DNA of 64,000 bases from Panicum virgatum (GCF_016808335.1 NC_053148.1:18886933-18950932); one strand, 5' to 3'. Shown: positions 44,033-56,258, numbered from the stretch's first letter. A program made the numbers and translations. The notes: generated by a model from the sequence alone, not told the origin.

Positions 44033-44733
44033 TGACATCTATGGACTAGGTTTGTATGGATATATATGTTTGCTTTGCATTTGGACTTGTATGGACGTCT
44101 ATGGCTTGTGGTTGTGGATGAACGAGTTTATTTGCATTTGTGGACTACATAAAATGCCTGAGATGCTTATTGTGATACATGAGATGACTGTGATGTTTAT
44201 TGTGATATATATGAACTGGCTGTGCTGATTGGGGTACCATATACAGAAAAAAAAATGGGAAAATATGGTCACTTTGCCGTGTGCTTTTACCATGGCACAT
44301 GGCAAAGAGGGCTTATGACAAGCTAGAAGCAGGCTTTGCCGTGTGTAATTGCCATGGCACATGGCAAAGATTCAAACTTTGTCGTGTACCTTGACACACG
44401 GGAAATGTTAAATCTTTGTCGTGTGTACTTCTTCTGGCACACGGCAAAATTTAAATCTTTACCGTGTGCCTCGCCGTCAGGGCACACGGCAAAGCTGCCA
44501 TTCCCTATCAAGTCGCCATCGAGTTCACTTTTTTTTGCCATGGGCCAGCGGGGCGCACGGCAAAACTTTTGTCGTGTGCCTGAGAAACGACCCACGGCAA
44601 AGGGATACTTTGTCGGCGCTTGTATGCCGTGAGCTGTTTGCCGTGTGTTACACATGGCAAACACTTTGCCGTGTGCTTTTCGGCCTTTGCCGTATGCCTT
44701 TGGCATACGGCAAACTGGGTGAATCCCGTAGTG
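44033..44733 (+). mobile_element. 3' UTR and right terminus of the TNP1-bearing CACTA
   Basis: The 3' UTR has GATGCTTATTGTGAT-type repeats. From 44270 TTTGCCGTGTGCC / GGCACACGGCAAA units recur in both orientations, and the terminus is AATCCCGTAGTG at 44733, followed by ATT. The left terminus of this element was not found. The stretch from about 44190 is the counterpart of 8869-9403. Confidence 0.85.
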
Positions 44734-46242
44734 ATTGATAATAACTTCATCTACTATAAGATTAAGATGCATGTATGCGAGCATTTATGTCCGTACTCTG
44801 TGTTTTTTTATGAAAAAAAAAACTTGAAGTGGATTTGGTCAAGGTAAAACTTGTGGCCTTGTGGGTCGTAATAAATGTAACTTTTTGTATGGGACTATGG
44901 GGTACTTGTAAGTTTGGGTGATTTCCATGGGGAATTGAATTTAACGATTGCCTTGCCCTTCTATTAACTTTCGTGGAACTTGGAGCGAAGATACATATAT
45001 ATGAAAATCAACAAAGGAGACTGAACAGAAGTCACCTCAAGATCTTGGTTTCTAGAAGATATGGTACCGTGAGTGGCAGGGAACAATCTGCAGTACGAGT
45101 CTTCTGTGATTTGGTTGCTTCCCTGTGGTTCCTGTGGTTCCGGGTTACCTGATTGTCCAGATGCCATCAGTCTGGACCAGGTCATAGCTACCACATAAAA
45201 GACAAAGCGAAATTTTTACCATCATGTAAGCTACAACCTTGGAGAGAACAAAAAAATATCTACCACTGCACGGTGTATTGATCTCATTTAATTAACACTT
45301 TCCACAATCTTTTTTACCCTTTCCTCTGCAATTTGAACCTGTTGAAATAACTCAAATACCTTTAACCAAATCACATTGATGAGAGACCTAAATAAGTCAA
45401 ATTAAAGAAGGTTGAAGTCCCATTCACTTCAGAGATACGTACTTGTCAATAATTCATGGTTGCCTTGTGAACAGGATATTTGATGTGAGCCATCTACCAA
45501 CACAAAACTTCATTGACTATGGAGGGTTGATTAGTCCCCAGTACAGTCGATGTCAGGTCACACTCAAAATTGAAGATGGAGGGTGCACAACTTTGACGAT
45601 CGTCGTCACACTTCCTTGATTTCACATTGCTGTTACAAGTATCTGCCTTGATGTTTTGGCTCACCAAATAAATCAAGAATGCAGTTGTCTTAAGTTTTCA
45701 CTCTCTACACCTAGATGTTTTGTAAGAGGTAATAAAGTGTTTTATTTTCATGTTCACACTGGTATGTAACATGATCTTTTCTCATTGTTAATTACTTTCG
45801 TGGATTTTAGTGTTCCTCTGGATTAGGCGTGGTGTAAGCCTACATGAACAAATACTACTTATTTATTCCTTATCCTTTGAATGTTAATTGTGTAGTCCTG
45901 ATATTAAACTACTTATATGCTGGAATCAATTTGTCAACAATCTTTTCTCACCATCTGAGAAAACTCAAATACATTGCTAATTTTGCGACCAAATGTTTTA
46001 AGGTGTGCCGTTAATTACCACTTGCTGCTTGTTGCATGGGCAGTAACTATATACAGTTGTTCAGTTCAGCTTGCTGCAGCTGCAGTCGCCTTGTCATTCT
46101 GTTGCTGTAGCTGCGCAGGCTAAGCTGCTTGGTGAGCAATCTCTTCCGAACAGAGCGATATATTAACCGGGAAACAAAATTGTTTTATACATAACTATTT
46201 TGTGGGACAAGCACAAAAGGTAACACGCAAGCCATCTTCCTA
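44734..46242. repeat. Duplicated gene flank, copy 2
   Basis: Matches 9404-10268 plus 16453-17064. It carries the empty site of the copia insertion near 45600. The 76-codon minus-strand frame (44964-45194) corresponds to 9622-9852. It presumably contains the 3' UTR of gene C next to 46242. Confidence 0.92.
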
Positions 46243-48249
46243 CTAAGGGGCTAGAGAAGTTGTACTGATGCTTGCCATAGAAGACGATGGATATGATTGT
46301 ACATATGAGTCAAATCCTTGGTTCTGCGTCGTTAGTGCCAGCATGTGGAAGCTCATGTTGGTAGGCCTCAGCTCTGGCAGTGGTACCTCCTTACTCAGGA
46401 ACTGTTCCACTTGCCGCATGCTGGGCCTTGCATTCACAAAAGGATGCGAGCACATGAGCCCCAACTCGAGCACCAGACACGCCTCACTGACAATGAAATC
46501 ACCATGGAGGTTTGCATCAACCGTGTCAGCAAGCGTTCCTCCACGCCAATGCTCCAGCACCCAATCAACCAGCATAATCTGGCTGCCAATTGCATCTTGG
46601 AAAATAGGCCTTCTCCCACAAGTGACCTCAAGGATGAATGTACCAAAGGCGAAGACGTCTGTCAGAGGGGTTGCCTTGCTTGTGCGTGCAAGCTCTGGGG
46701 CTAGGTAACCTATTGTACCAACCACATGAGTGCTTTGTGGGTCTGTGCCATGGTTGTACAACCTTGCTAGGCCGAAATCGCCTAGCCGTCCATTCATCCC
46801 ACTGTCGAGGAGCACGTTACTTGCTTTGATATCTCGATGGATGACTACTTTCTCCCACTCCTCATGGAGGTAGAGTAGGCCAGATGCAATGTCCTTGATG
46901 ATCTTAAACCTTTGAGGCCAACTCAGAGTTGGTCTTTTGTCTTGATCATACAGGTACTTGTCAAGACTTCCATTAGACATGTACTCATACACCAGAAGGA
47001 GTTCACCTTTTCTTCGGCAATAGCCAAGTAAACGCACCAGATTGCGATGCTGGAGACGACCTAGACTCGCAACCTCAGCGATGAATTCCTTCATGCCCTG
47101 GCTCGAGTTATGTGACACCTTCTTCACAGCAATGTCAAGATCAGAAATAGGAAGCACACCTTTGTAGACTCTCCCAAACCCTCCAACGCCAAGCAAGTTC
47201 TTGTTTCTGAATCCTTCAGTGGCACGATGCAGATCCTTGTAGGGGAACCGGTGTGGCCCGAACTCAACCTCCCAATCTTCCCGTAGCTCAGAGTACTTCC
47301 TTCTTCTACGCATCAATAAAATGATGGCAGTGCCGAGGCAAAAGACGACCGCTGCAGATGCTATTGGGAGGACGATCTCCAAAACCTTGGACCGAGCCTT
47401 TGGGCCCTCACGGGGCAACTTCGGCAGCTTGGTAATGTCGATAGCCGGAGCAGGAACGTCCATGGCGAAGCTCCAGCCCAGCACGTAGTGCCTCGAGTTG
47501 AATGAGCCTGTGGCCGATGAGAAACCGACATACGCCATGTCGGTCAGCACCGAAGACAGGTTGTAGATGGCCGAGATCAGCGGCTTGGCAGGTTTGGCCA
47601 AGCTGAGAGGAGCTAAGGTCACGTTGATCCGGATGCTAGCTGCGTCGTAGTCGACCCACACTCGCATCTCCTCGTGGCTTATTAGCGAGAGATTCTTAAA
47701 GCTTCCTTCATCATCGTAGTAGCCGGCATCGCTGGAGTCCAGAGAAATGAGGCTGTTGATGTCCACGCCGACGTGGTTGTCGTTGATGTCGCGGAACTCG
47801 TCCTGCTGCAAGGTGTCCAGCTCGACGGCGAATATCCGGTTGCGCTCGTCGCCGTTGCTGGTGACATTGACGAGGCCCAGGTACTGGCTCGCCAGCGCAG
47901 TGGAGAAATCCGTGGTTGGGGACACGACAAAGATGATGCCGTGGGCACTCATGTCTGGGTAAGCGGAGAGGATGCCAAATACGAATGAGGTGGAGAACGA
48001 CCTCACCGCGCCTGCGCCACCGCTCTCCCGGAAGCGGAGCGGCGTCGGGTGGAAGGCGTGGCCTTTGAGCTGGAGCGTGCCGTTGGTCAGCTCCAGGAGC
48101 CCGGCCGGCCTGACAGTGGCCGTGCCGTCCATGGTGAGGTTGGCGCTGGTGAAGCTAGAGTAGATGAACTGGTCATCGCCGGCTCCGCGGACGAGCGCAG
48201 AAAGGGTTTGGACGACTCCGAGGAGGAGGACGCTGATGGTGATATTCAT
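46243..48249 (-). CDS. L-type lectin receptor kinase (gene C)
   Basis: A single exon of 668 residues. The start at 48247-48249 gives a signal peptide (1-22). The legume-lectin domain covers about 26-265 with multiple N-glycosylation sites. The transmembrane helix is about 289-313, followed by RRRR. The kinase spans about 348-620, with glycine loop GVGGFGRVYKG (354-364), catalytic Lys376, HRD with Asp473 and DFG at 491-493, so it should be an active RD kinase. The first loop position after G354 is Val where gene A has Glu. It should act at the plasma membrane as a receptor coupling an extracellular signal to cytosolic phosphorylation. It is the intact sister of truncated gene B and a more distant paralogue of A. 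Confidence 0.95.
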   Translation of the reverse strand: MNITISVLLLGVVQTLSALVRGAGDDQFIYSSFTSANLTMDGTATVRPAGLLELTNGTLQLKGHAFHPTPLRFRESGGAGAVRSFSTSFVFGILSAYPDMSAHGIIFVVSPTTDFSTALASQYLGLVNVTSNGDERNRIFAVELDTLQQDEFRDINDNHVGVDINSLISLDSSDAGYYDDEGSFKNLSLISHEEMRVWVDYDAASIRINVTLAPLSLAKPAKPLISAIYNLSSVLTDMAYVGFSSATGSFNSRHYVLGWSFAMDVPAPAIDITKLPKLPREGPKARSKVLEIVLPIASAAVVFCLGTAIILLMRRRRKYSELREDWEVEFGPHRFPYKDLHRATEGFRNKNLLGVGGFGRVYKGVLPISDLDIAVKKVSHNSSQGMKEFIAEVASLGRLQHRNLVRLLGYCRRKGELLLVYEYMSNGSLDKYLYDQDKRPTLSWPQRFKIIKDIASGLLYLHEEWEKVVIHRDIKASNVLLDSGMNGRLGDFGLARLYNHGTDPQSTHVVGTIGYLAPELARTSKATPLTDVFAFGTFILEVTCGRRPIFQDAIGSQIMLVDWVLEHWRGGTLADTVDANLHGDFIVSEACLVLELGLMCSHPFVNARPSMRQVEQFLSKEVPLPELRPTNMSFHMLALTTQNQGFDSYVQSYPSSSMASISTTSLAP

Positions 48250-48660
48250 CAGAGGTATGGATGTTTGTTCGTTACTCAGCTTGCTTCTTAGAATCTAGGA
48301 CGAGAAGGCAAAGGGGGGGCACTAGTGGGCGAGCGTTCGCTGTGGCAAGCTAGCAGCGAACGAATGTTGATTGAAAACATCTACCGACGCGCGCGCATAC
48401 ATATAAGCTAGCAGAGCACGTGTTTTTTTCTTCCCTATTCCCCTGTCTGACTTCTTTATTTATTTTTTTACTTTATTTTACATGATACTTTGAAGTTAGC
48501 TCAGAAGTGATCTTGGTGCATATCTTTTTCACCTTTCGGGACAGCGGATAAGGTTAGTAGTACGCGGGCCGGGAAATTGCTTTGACATCTATATCGAAGT
48601 AAAAGTATCATAGAGAAACGATCCTTCTCATTCCCATAACTAAACAAAAAAAACCCGATG
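48250..48660 (-). promoter_or_regulatory. Proximal upstream region of gene C
   Basis: A GCTTATATGTATG TATA-like sequence (minus strand, about 48395-48407) lies about 150 bases before the ATG. Between them is GTTCGCTG / CAGCGAAC inverted-repeat sequence (48333-48361) related to motifs at 51370-51700. The core promoter is likely here, though the start site cannot be fixed. Confidence 0.4.
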
Positions 48661-51140
48661 AGTAAAAATAAAAAACACTTTGGAATCGTATATAATATTA
48701 AATACTTTATACATATCAAAACCCTATCTCTCTGAAATTCAAAAAATACTTTGAAATTGTATATTTAGAACTTTGTAGTGGGTATATGGAACTTTAAACT
48801 TTTATATTTCCAAACTTCACACATCAAATTTGGGAACTTTCTACTAGCATGTGCACATTGTAAACATTGTACACTCAAATCCAAACCATTGTTCTGCTAA
48901 TAGAATCTTTGAAATTATGTATAAAAAACCTTTTAATTTGGTGCAGCATTCAAAAAATTTTGAAGACATATACCAAAACTTTCTACTCCTATATCTGAAA
49001 CTTACTACTAGCATATATCGAACATTGTACTTCCAAATGCAAAACTTTAATTCAAACCTTGCACTCTAAAAACAACTTTGTAATAACATGTTTTCAAAGT
49101 TTCTACATCGGAGTCCACAACTTTGCAGTTCCAAAATCTTATACACTAAATCAAGAACTTTGTACAAAAAAAATAAAAATCTATAGTACTAGATACAAAA
49201 CTTTATACATGGATATTTGAAAACTATATTCCAAACCTTGCACAGAAAATTCAAAAAGCTTTCTACTAACATATTTTTAAACTTTCTACACCGGAGTCCA
49301 CATCTTTATAAAAATCCAAAAACACTAAAATCATGAACTTTGTACAATTTATACTAGCATTCAAAACATTATGCTCCATAGGTCCAAAATTTCATAAGCA
49401 CATGTTAGAGACTTTTAAGTAAAATTTTATCTGAGGAAAATTTTAAATTTCATATAAATAAATGTGTGCATTCCAATCTTTTAAGTAACGTTTAAAATCT
49501 TTGAGATTGGATATGAAAAACATTCAAATAATATAATTAAAACTTCTGACAAAGTCTAGCTTTCAACATCATTTGAAAAAACTTTACATTCAAAATTTGG
49601 TAACTTTGAACATCGAATTTAGAAACTTTGAATACACTAGTTAAAAAATTCAAAACTAACTCCAAAATTTGCATTTTAATAAATTCTAGAGTTTCTGATG
49701 GCTTGTTTCAGAATATTTCAAAGATCCAAAAATACTTTGTAATTCTTAACTTTGACTCTGAATTTATGAACTTTGTATTAAAATATTTAAAATTTCTACT
49801 ATCATATTATAAATTTTAGACATCTCAGTTCCAAAAATTTTAGTTTCAAACTTTTTAGTCACAGCTGCAGGAAAATTTATACTAGCACATTTCAAAACTT
49901 TATCCTCCGTAGGTCCAAAACTTTATAAGCACATGTTAGAAACTTTTAAGTAAATTTTATCTGAGGGGTAAATCTGAAACTTCTTACATATTGAGTTGAG
50001 TACCTATATACATAATTACATACCTAACTTTAAAATCATAAATATGTAAAACTATAAGTCCATAGACTTGAAAAACATATATTCAGAGCATTTTGACTCA
50101 ATACAAAAAAAAAACTTGTGTCATTAGCACAAAAAATATAAGTGAATTTTATCCAAATTTATGAACTTTGTACATCTAGATTTGAAACTTTGCAATTTCA
50201 AAACTTTACACTTCTGCGTCCAAGAATTATGTATTAACATTTTGCAAATTTTGTACTCCTATGTACAAAACTTTATAAAGCATATATTAAAAACTTTAAC
50301 TATTTTCTCTTTTAATGAATGAGAAACTTTGTATAAATAATTTTGTACATTTCAAACTTTTAAGTAAACATCTAAAATCTTTAAGATTGGGTATGAAAAG
50401 TTTCAAACGATGTATTCAAAACTTTTGACATGTCCAACTTTCAACATCATGTGAAAAACTTTGCATTCCAAATTTGGTAACTTTGCATTTTGAATTCAGG
50501 ATCTTTGGAGATACTAGTTTAAAATATTTTATAAAACTAACTCCAAAAATTTGTAGTTTAATAAATTCAAGAGTTTCTATTAACATGTTTCAAACATTTT
50601 AAGGATTCAAAAACTTTGTAATTCTTAACTTTGACTCTGAATTTATGAACTTTCTACTAACACATTGTAAATGTCTACTATCATATTATAAACTTTATAG
50701 ACCCGAATCTAAAATTTTGTAGTTCCAAACTTTAAAATCACAGCTTCAGGCAGGGCGGATCTATGTGGGGGGCTAGGGGGATCAAGCCCCCTCTATCTTC
50801 CCAAGATCCATGGATACCCCTCCTAAGCCCCCTCCATTTTTGGGACCAAAGAATGAAGAAGAAAGGAGGACGAAGAAGATGAGAAGGGGAGAAAGAAGAA
50901 GAGAATGGAGAGTGAACCCCCTCTTGACTTGGTTGTTGGATTCGCTCATGGCTGTAGGAAATTTGTACTAGCACATTTCAAACTTTGTGCTTCGTAGGTC
51001 CAAAACTTTATAAGTACATGTTAGAAACTTTTAACTAAATTGGAAACTTCACACATATTGGTTAGATACTTATCTACATATCTAACTTTAAAATCATAAA
51101 TATATAAATTATAAGTCTGTAAACTTGAAAAACATATATT
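48661..51140. repeat. AT-rich field of degenerate AAACTTTG repeats with ~0.9-kb duplication
   Basis: No gene. The motif AAACTTTGTA and variants recur throughout. A block around 49365-49960 recurs at about 50240-51060 (offset about 880, larger after the 200-bp insertion at 50751), including TTTCAACATCAT, GTAATTCTTAACTTTGACTC and AGGTCCAAAACTTTATAAG. It is probably an old internally repeated element of unknown class. Confidence 0.75.
50751..50950. mobile_element. hAT-type MITE with 8-bp TSD
   Basis: 200 bp starting CAGGGCGGATC, typical of grass hAT MITEs, and ending GGATTCGCTCATG, roughly the inverse. Flanks GCTTCAGG (50743-50750) and GCTGTAGG (50951-50958) are an 8-bp duplication with two changes. 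The other copy of the surrounding repeat has an empty site GCTGCAGG (49864-49871). Confidence 0.8.
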
Positions 51141-51359
51141 GAGAGAATTTTGACTCCATACACAAAAGAACATGAACACAGAGTTTGTGGTATTAGAAAT
51201 CTGAGATATGTGTGCATACAGAAGCTCAATGGAGACATCCCAACTTATAAAAAAATGCACCGTTGGCGTCTTGCTCATATCGCAGAAAAAAATCGAAGCA
51301 GAAAAAATAAAAAGATGATAAATGAGAGGACATAAAAGAGTCCACGTGATTCCAACTAG

Positions 51360-51730
51360 AGCTGGCTCGTCATTCGCTGCTACAGTTGTCAGCGAACACC
51401 CGTGTTCCACAAAGACGTCCGTTCATGGCAGGGAACATAATCAGCTAAAGCACAAGTATTAAGACTAGCATGTCTGTTCGTTACTATGTGCTAGCAGCGC
51501 TCGCGCGCCAACTAAGAAAATCGCAAAGGGAACGAGTTTTTACTAGCCTCTCCATATGAGCCGTAGCCTTCCAAGCGAGGCATCTTGCTTTCCGCTAGTG
51601 GGCGATCGTTTGGCGCTAGTGGGCGATCGTTTGCCGCTAGCTGTTGCCACGAACGAGCATCGCCAGTTTCTAGCGGCGCATGCGCATCCGAACCACCGGG
51701 CAACGAGCACGTCGTAGCTACATGCAAACT
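51360..51730. repeat. GC-rich GTGGGCGATCGTTTG/CTAGCGGC motif cluster
   Basis: CTAGTGGGCGATCGTTTG occurs twice in tandem (about 51595-51635). TTCGCTG, CTAGCAGCG and GCTAGCGGC variants lie nearby. Similar CTAGTGGGCGAGCGTTCGC lies at 48322-48342, next to gene C. These may mark the two edges of one large insertion (48.3-51.7 kb). From 51731 to 52027 nothing was recognised. Confidence 0.45.
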
Positions 51731-52027
51731 AGGATACCCATAGTTCTACGAACTTTTAAAGCAAGATCCTAGTTTAACTTATTTCTATTTTTTCATTAAT
51801 TTCTGGTTCCCATGTCTAGCTTCTAAGCAGCTCTGACATTAGCTCACTTCTAGAATACTTTGCGTGCTTTTTTCTTCCCCATCGGGACAGCGGGTGTGTG
51901 GGAAGTGAAATGGGCGGGGGAGTACTTTCATATACATATGAATGTAAAAGTAGTGCTCAAAATGTTCTTCCGTCCATGCAATAACTCCAAAAAGGATCCA
52001 AAATGAAATGAACAGACGAAAAAAAAT

Positions 52028-52425
52028 GTGACACTTCGCTACTTAAGCAACTGAAAGATCTGTTAGAGTCCCGGGACTTGATGCAGCAGGAGCTCGAGGA
52101 GCTGAGAGATGTGAAGGATGCTGCTCAAGACGTGGTAGGGCTTGTGGAGATCCCAGAGGGAAATGAAGACGAACCGCTCACCTTGGCGGGGATGCTTCGC
52201 AAAGTACCCGAAAGCTTTGAAAGGTACGTCTCGACGACCACTCGACAGTACGTAGGACACGTACTCGGGTTGGTGAAGTCCTATTGACCATGTACTCCAC
52301 TAGATGCGCTCGGGGAAGGTGCAAAGGCCGATTGCACCGATGACCAATTTGGTCAATATTTGAGAGAGACCTCCCCCATAGCGGACAAAATAGTGGAGAC
52401 TTTGAACAAGTCTGGGTCACCTTGA
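52028..52425 (+). pseudogene. Antisense accessory ORF of the gypsy element (coiled coil)
   Basis: Open from 52028. It encodes a Leu/Glu-rich coiled coil (LKQLKDLLESRDLMQQELEE), then GMLRKVPESFERYV, and LGLVKSY followed by TGA at 52285-52287 where related proteins have Trp. The same frame then continues with ADCTDDQFGQYL, then IADKIVETLNKSGSP to a second stop. This resembles the C-terminus of plant 'putative gypsy-type transposon' proteins. The TGA makes it a pseudogene. The function of such proteins is unknown. Confidence 0.6.
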
Positions 52426-53098
52426 GTTTTCTGTGAACTGTTTGGTGTGTGAGTCACAAGTACTTTGTTCAAATGTTCAAATTTTTGTAATGTTAAGTAC
52501 TTATTTTATGAAAGGATTGCGCGATCCTTTGATATGTTGAGTAATGATACTCGAAAGGCATGAGTTCTGGCAGCATCGCGCCTACTCAGTCTTGATAGTA
52601 GATACAAAGAGTTGTATCCATAGGTTCCTTGAGAGGCAGAGTATTCTCGAGAAAAGTCGAGTAGAATAGTTCTATTCAGAACTCTAGTGCTGACTAGTTA
52701 GGATTGAATCCCGCAGTATTAACCAAGTGGGAAAAGCACTTTGCATGATGGGGTTTTAAGCCATAGCTTAATTCAAATTTCTTGTTGAAAAGAAATGTTT
52801 AGGTTAGGGTGATGCTCTTATGGACTTGATTGTCCAATCAAATTGGGAGACTCTTATTGAGTATTTGGATAATTAGGAGCTTGGATGATGTTCTTCGATA
52901 CATAGGTGAACAGGAGACTCTCAACAACTACTCAGGGTACCAGGGGAAAATAGAGCACTTTTGGTGTCTCAAGCAAGCAGGTAAAACCCGTCGAGTACTC
53001 GAGGCAACAAGCTCAGTAGTGTAATTCCCTCTGTGGTCCAAGCATGCGGGAGACTCGTGTCGACCTACTTATGGTACCAAGAACTTGTTTTACGCTCC

Positions 53099-53905
53099 TT
53101 GGAATAATTTTCAAAGTTGACCGGTTAGGATAGACCTTATCTGGTCACCCAAGTGGGAAAAACTTTTATGAAAATATCCCCAAACTACTCGATCCAGCGA
53201 GTAGTGTGTCCTATACAAGGACTGTAGTGATTTCTAAAATAGACCTGTTAGGATGAACTCCATCGAGTTACCCAAGATGAAAATATTTTAGAAATATCCC
53301 CAAACATACTCGAGCAAGGCGAGTACGGTGTCCTACCCAAGGACTGGAGTAATTTCTAAGATAGATCTGTTAGGATGAACCCCGTCGAGTTACCCAAGAT
53401 GAAACTATCTTAAAAATATCCAAGACCTACTCAAGTCAGCGAGTAGGGTGTCCTAACCAAGGACTGGAGTAACTCTTAGGACAGGTCTATTAGGATGAAC
53501 CACGTCGGGTTACCCAAGACGAAAATGTCGAAAGAGTATCCAAAACCTACTCGAGCCAGTGAGTAGGGTGTACTAACCAAGGACTGGAGTAATCCTTGGG
53601 ACAGATCTGTTAGGATGAACCCCGTCGGGTTACCCAAGATGGAACCATCGTAAAGATATCCAAAACCTACTCAAGCTAGTGAGTAGGGTGTCCTAATCAA
53701 GGACTGGAGTAACTCTTAGGACAGGTCTGTTAGGATGAACCCCGTCGGGTTACCCAAGACGAAAATATCGAAAGAGTATCCAAAACCTACTCGAACCAGC
53801 AAGTAGGGTGTACTAACCAAGGACTTGGAGTAATCCTTGGGACAGGTCTGTTAGGATGAACCCCGTCGGGTTACCTATGACGAAAATGTCGAAAGAATAC
53901 TCGAG
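53099..53905. repeat. 120-bp tandem repeat, about 6-7 copies
   Basis: GGACTGGAGTAA recurs at 53341, 53461, 53581 and 53701, with variants at 53219 and 53821, an exact 120-base period. Each unit contains TGTTAGGATGAACC, GGTTACCCAAGA and CTACTCGA..GAGTAGG. Units diverge toward the left. Confidence 0.95.
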
Positions 53906-54173
53906 GTAAACCATAAAAAACTACTCAATTGCTATTCGATGTTTGAGCAGAGCTTTCATAGTAGCATTAGTTATGGGGTATAAGTCAGGTGAGTGAGAGC
54001 GAAGTAGTCGACTTGTGAGGGAATCAACTTCTATTAAAGACTTGTCGAGATTACAACGATTGTAAAATGACAGACTCTGACTCTTAAGACCTACCTCTTG
54101 CCCGTAAACGTGAGCAATGGTTTACATGACTGAAAGATTATTCAGGAGTAATACTAGTCAGTATGAGAGTCGA

Positions 54174-56215
54174 CTAGATTTTAGGTAAAGTTTCCTTTAC
54201 TGGTGGTGCCCCAAGGGCTTTGCGGAGTGAGTTGCACTCGAAGATCGTGTGAGAGCTCTTTGGGTGCATGAAGCACTTGCGTAGGAGCATTTTTTTTATC
54301 TTGTCTCCGCCAAGTGATGTTTCTCCATGGTGTTGGGTGTGAGGCTTACTCTGGGGAAGGGTACTTGCCGGCTTGCGCTTCTTAAAAGATGCGGAAGCAT
54401 TTGCTGGGATGCGGTAGTTGGAAGAAGGGCTGTAAGCCTCTATTTCCTCACGCTCCTTTCTCCTTGAGATAATGACGTTGCGTGCATCACGACCAATGTT
54501 GATCACATTGCTGAGGCCACTGTTGGAGTAGTCGTAGTTGTCGCCTTGTTGTTCTTGCTGGCAGTTGGCGAGGCGCTGGCGCCTGAACGCCCTCTTCTTG
54601 TTAAGCAGGCGACGGCGCTCGTAGAGATCTTCTGCTGCATGCTGCACTTCCCGTTGAACGGTAACTGTTACTGCTGGAGGAGGTGCAGGCGGGTCTTGCT
54701 TGGTGGCAGCTTGGGCTTTTGTGACTGTGGGGGGAGTGGTTTCCATGTTGTCGGAAAGATACTCGTCAAAATCATTAGAATTGTAGTCGTCGAGATTTAG
54801 ACGCTCCGTGGAGTCATCCTCTGGTTCATGGACTTCAGAGATGCGAACCATGAGGATTTCACGGCAAAGATCTTGAATTTCTTGGTCTTGTTTGCTTGAT
54901 GAAGGGTCTAGTGGAGTGCTCTGCTGGAAGGGAAGATCTGTTGGATGAGAGCCGAAAGCATTAGGATCTTGTGTCTCCTTCAAGCGCACTGTCCGTCCTT
55001 GCGGTGTTTCATATATGACCAGGTTTGGAAGGGAGTCCTGATCGGACTTGGAATTCTTAGTCGAGTTGGATTCGACTTCCTTGCTGTACTGGATTAGGCC
55101 ATCCAGCTCGTCCTCCGAGTCGCAGGAGTACTCAGAGTCGGAATCGGTTAGGCCACCGATTTTGGAATATGTGTGCTTTAGGTCAGCGAGAAGCGGGATG
55201 CCCATCTCTACGCGGAGGGCGTTCTCATTCATCCAATGAAGCCATGATTGCGTGGGAGTCAATCCTTCAGGCTCTTTAATCCAGGGTTTGTCAAAATTTG
55301 ACTTGCTGGATTGTTATGGAGCTTTGGATTTTCCCTATTTGAGCTTGGCCAGTTCCCAGAGGGCGTCAGCATTCTGGGGTGGATGGGCCATGGCGTCCAT
55401 GAACAAGTCGATGTTATCTGACTAGTCTTTGAGGTCATCGAATGGTTCAAAGTTGTCGAGGCTGTTCATGAATTGATCCTGATCAAACAAGGAATCAAAG
55501 GTGTCAGTTGGTTCGGGAATCCAACTGTGAGCAGATTTTTGTGAAGGGTTCTGAGGTTTCCTGGAGGAAGACAGTCCCATCCAAGCCGGGGGTTTGTCTT
55601 TCCAGATCTCCTGCAGATTCCTCCTCTCGATTTCTGCATTTTGTTTTGCAGAGTGCTTTCAGCCATCTTGATGCAGTTGATGAGCTTGGAATCTACTCGA
55701 TCGACCCCTGAGAGTATGTCGTCCGACTGTTCCTGTGGTGGGTTCAATGCTTCTTGTTTCTGCTGTGATTTAGATGGGCCAAGGGCAGATTCTGCCATTT
55801 TAATGCATCCCTCTATTGATCGTCGGACCTGATCTACTCCATCGAGTAGTTCATGGTTGACGATCTTGGGGCGTTTGATTGACTTGAGATAAGTCACGTA
55901 TTTTCCGAGGGTTTCGGAAAAGTGAAGTTTTTTGGAATCAGAGTTTGTATCGAACTCGACTGACCCGAGTATTCGAGTTGGAGTTGATGCGTTTTCTGCA
56001 GTATCCGAACTGAGCTTGAGTAGAGCCCTTTTTCCGTCGAGATCTGCAATCTTGTAGACGTCGGCGGGTTGGAGGATGGTTTTCGGTTTAGGCGAGTTCG
56101 GCATGACAAGGTGGCTGGAGAAGCCACCTGACCCGTTAGTCGTGCAAGCCCAGGAACCGAAAACATAAGCTGTGCCCTTGAGCACGTTGTTGTCGTCGCT
56201 TGATCCGGCCATCAA
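54174..56215 (-). pseudogene. Gypsy Gag, split by frameshifts
   Basis: It starts MMAGSSDDNNVLKG at 56213-56215. An open stretch to 55466 is followed by a frame change near 55530 and stops near 55422, 55337 and 55314. The frame is again open 55262-54174 with acidic linkers, an RRR-rich helix (RRRLLNKKRAFRRQRL) and a C-terminal CFMHPKSSHTIFECNSLRKALGAPP motif, a Cys/His cluster typical of some grass gypsy Gags. The gene cannot make one protein. No protease follows. Confidence 0.7.
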
Positions 56216-56258
56216 ATTGGCCGATGAACTCGCCGAATCCCCTACCTGGCGCGCAAGC

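Noticed and set aside
53099..53905. Centromeric satellite
   Set aside because: Only six to seven diverged 120-bp units, lying inside a gypsy element between gag and the antisense ORF.
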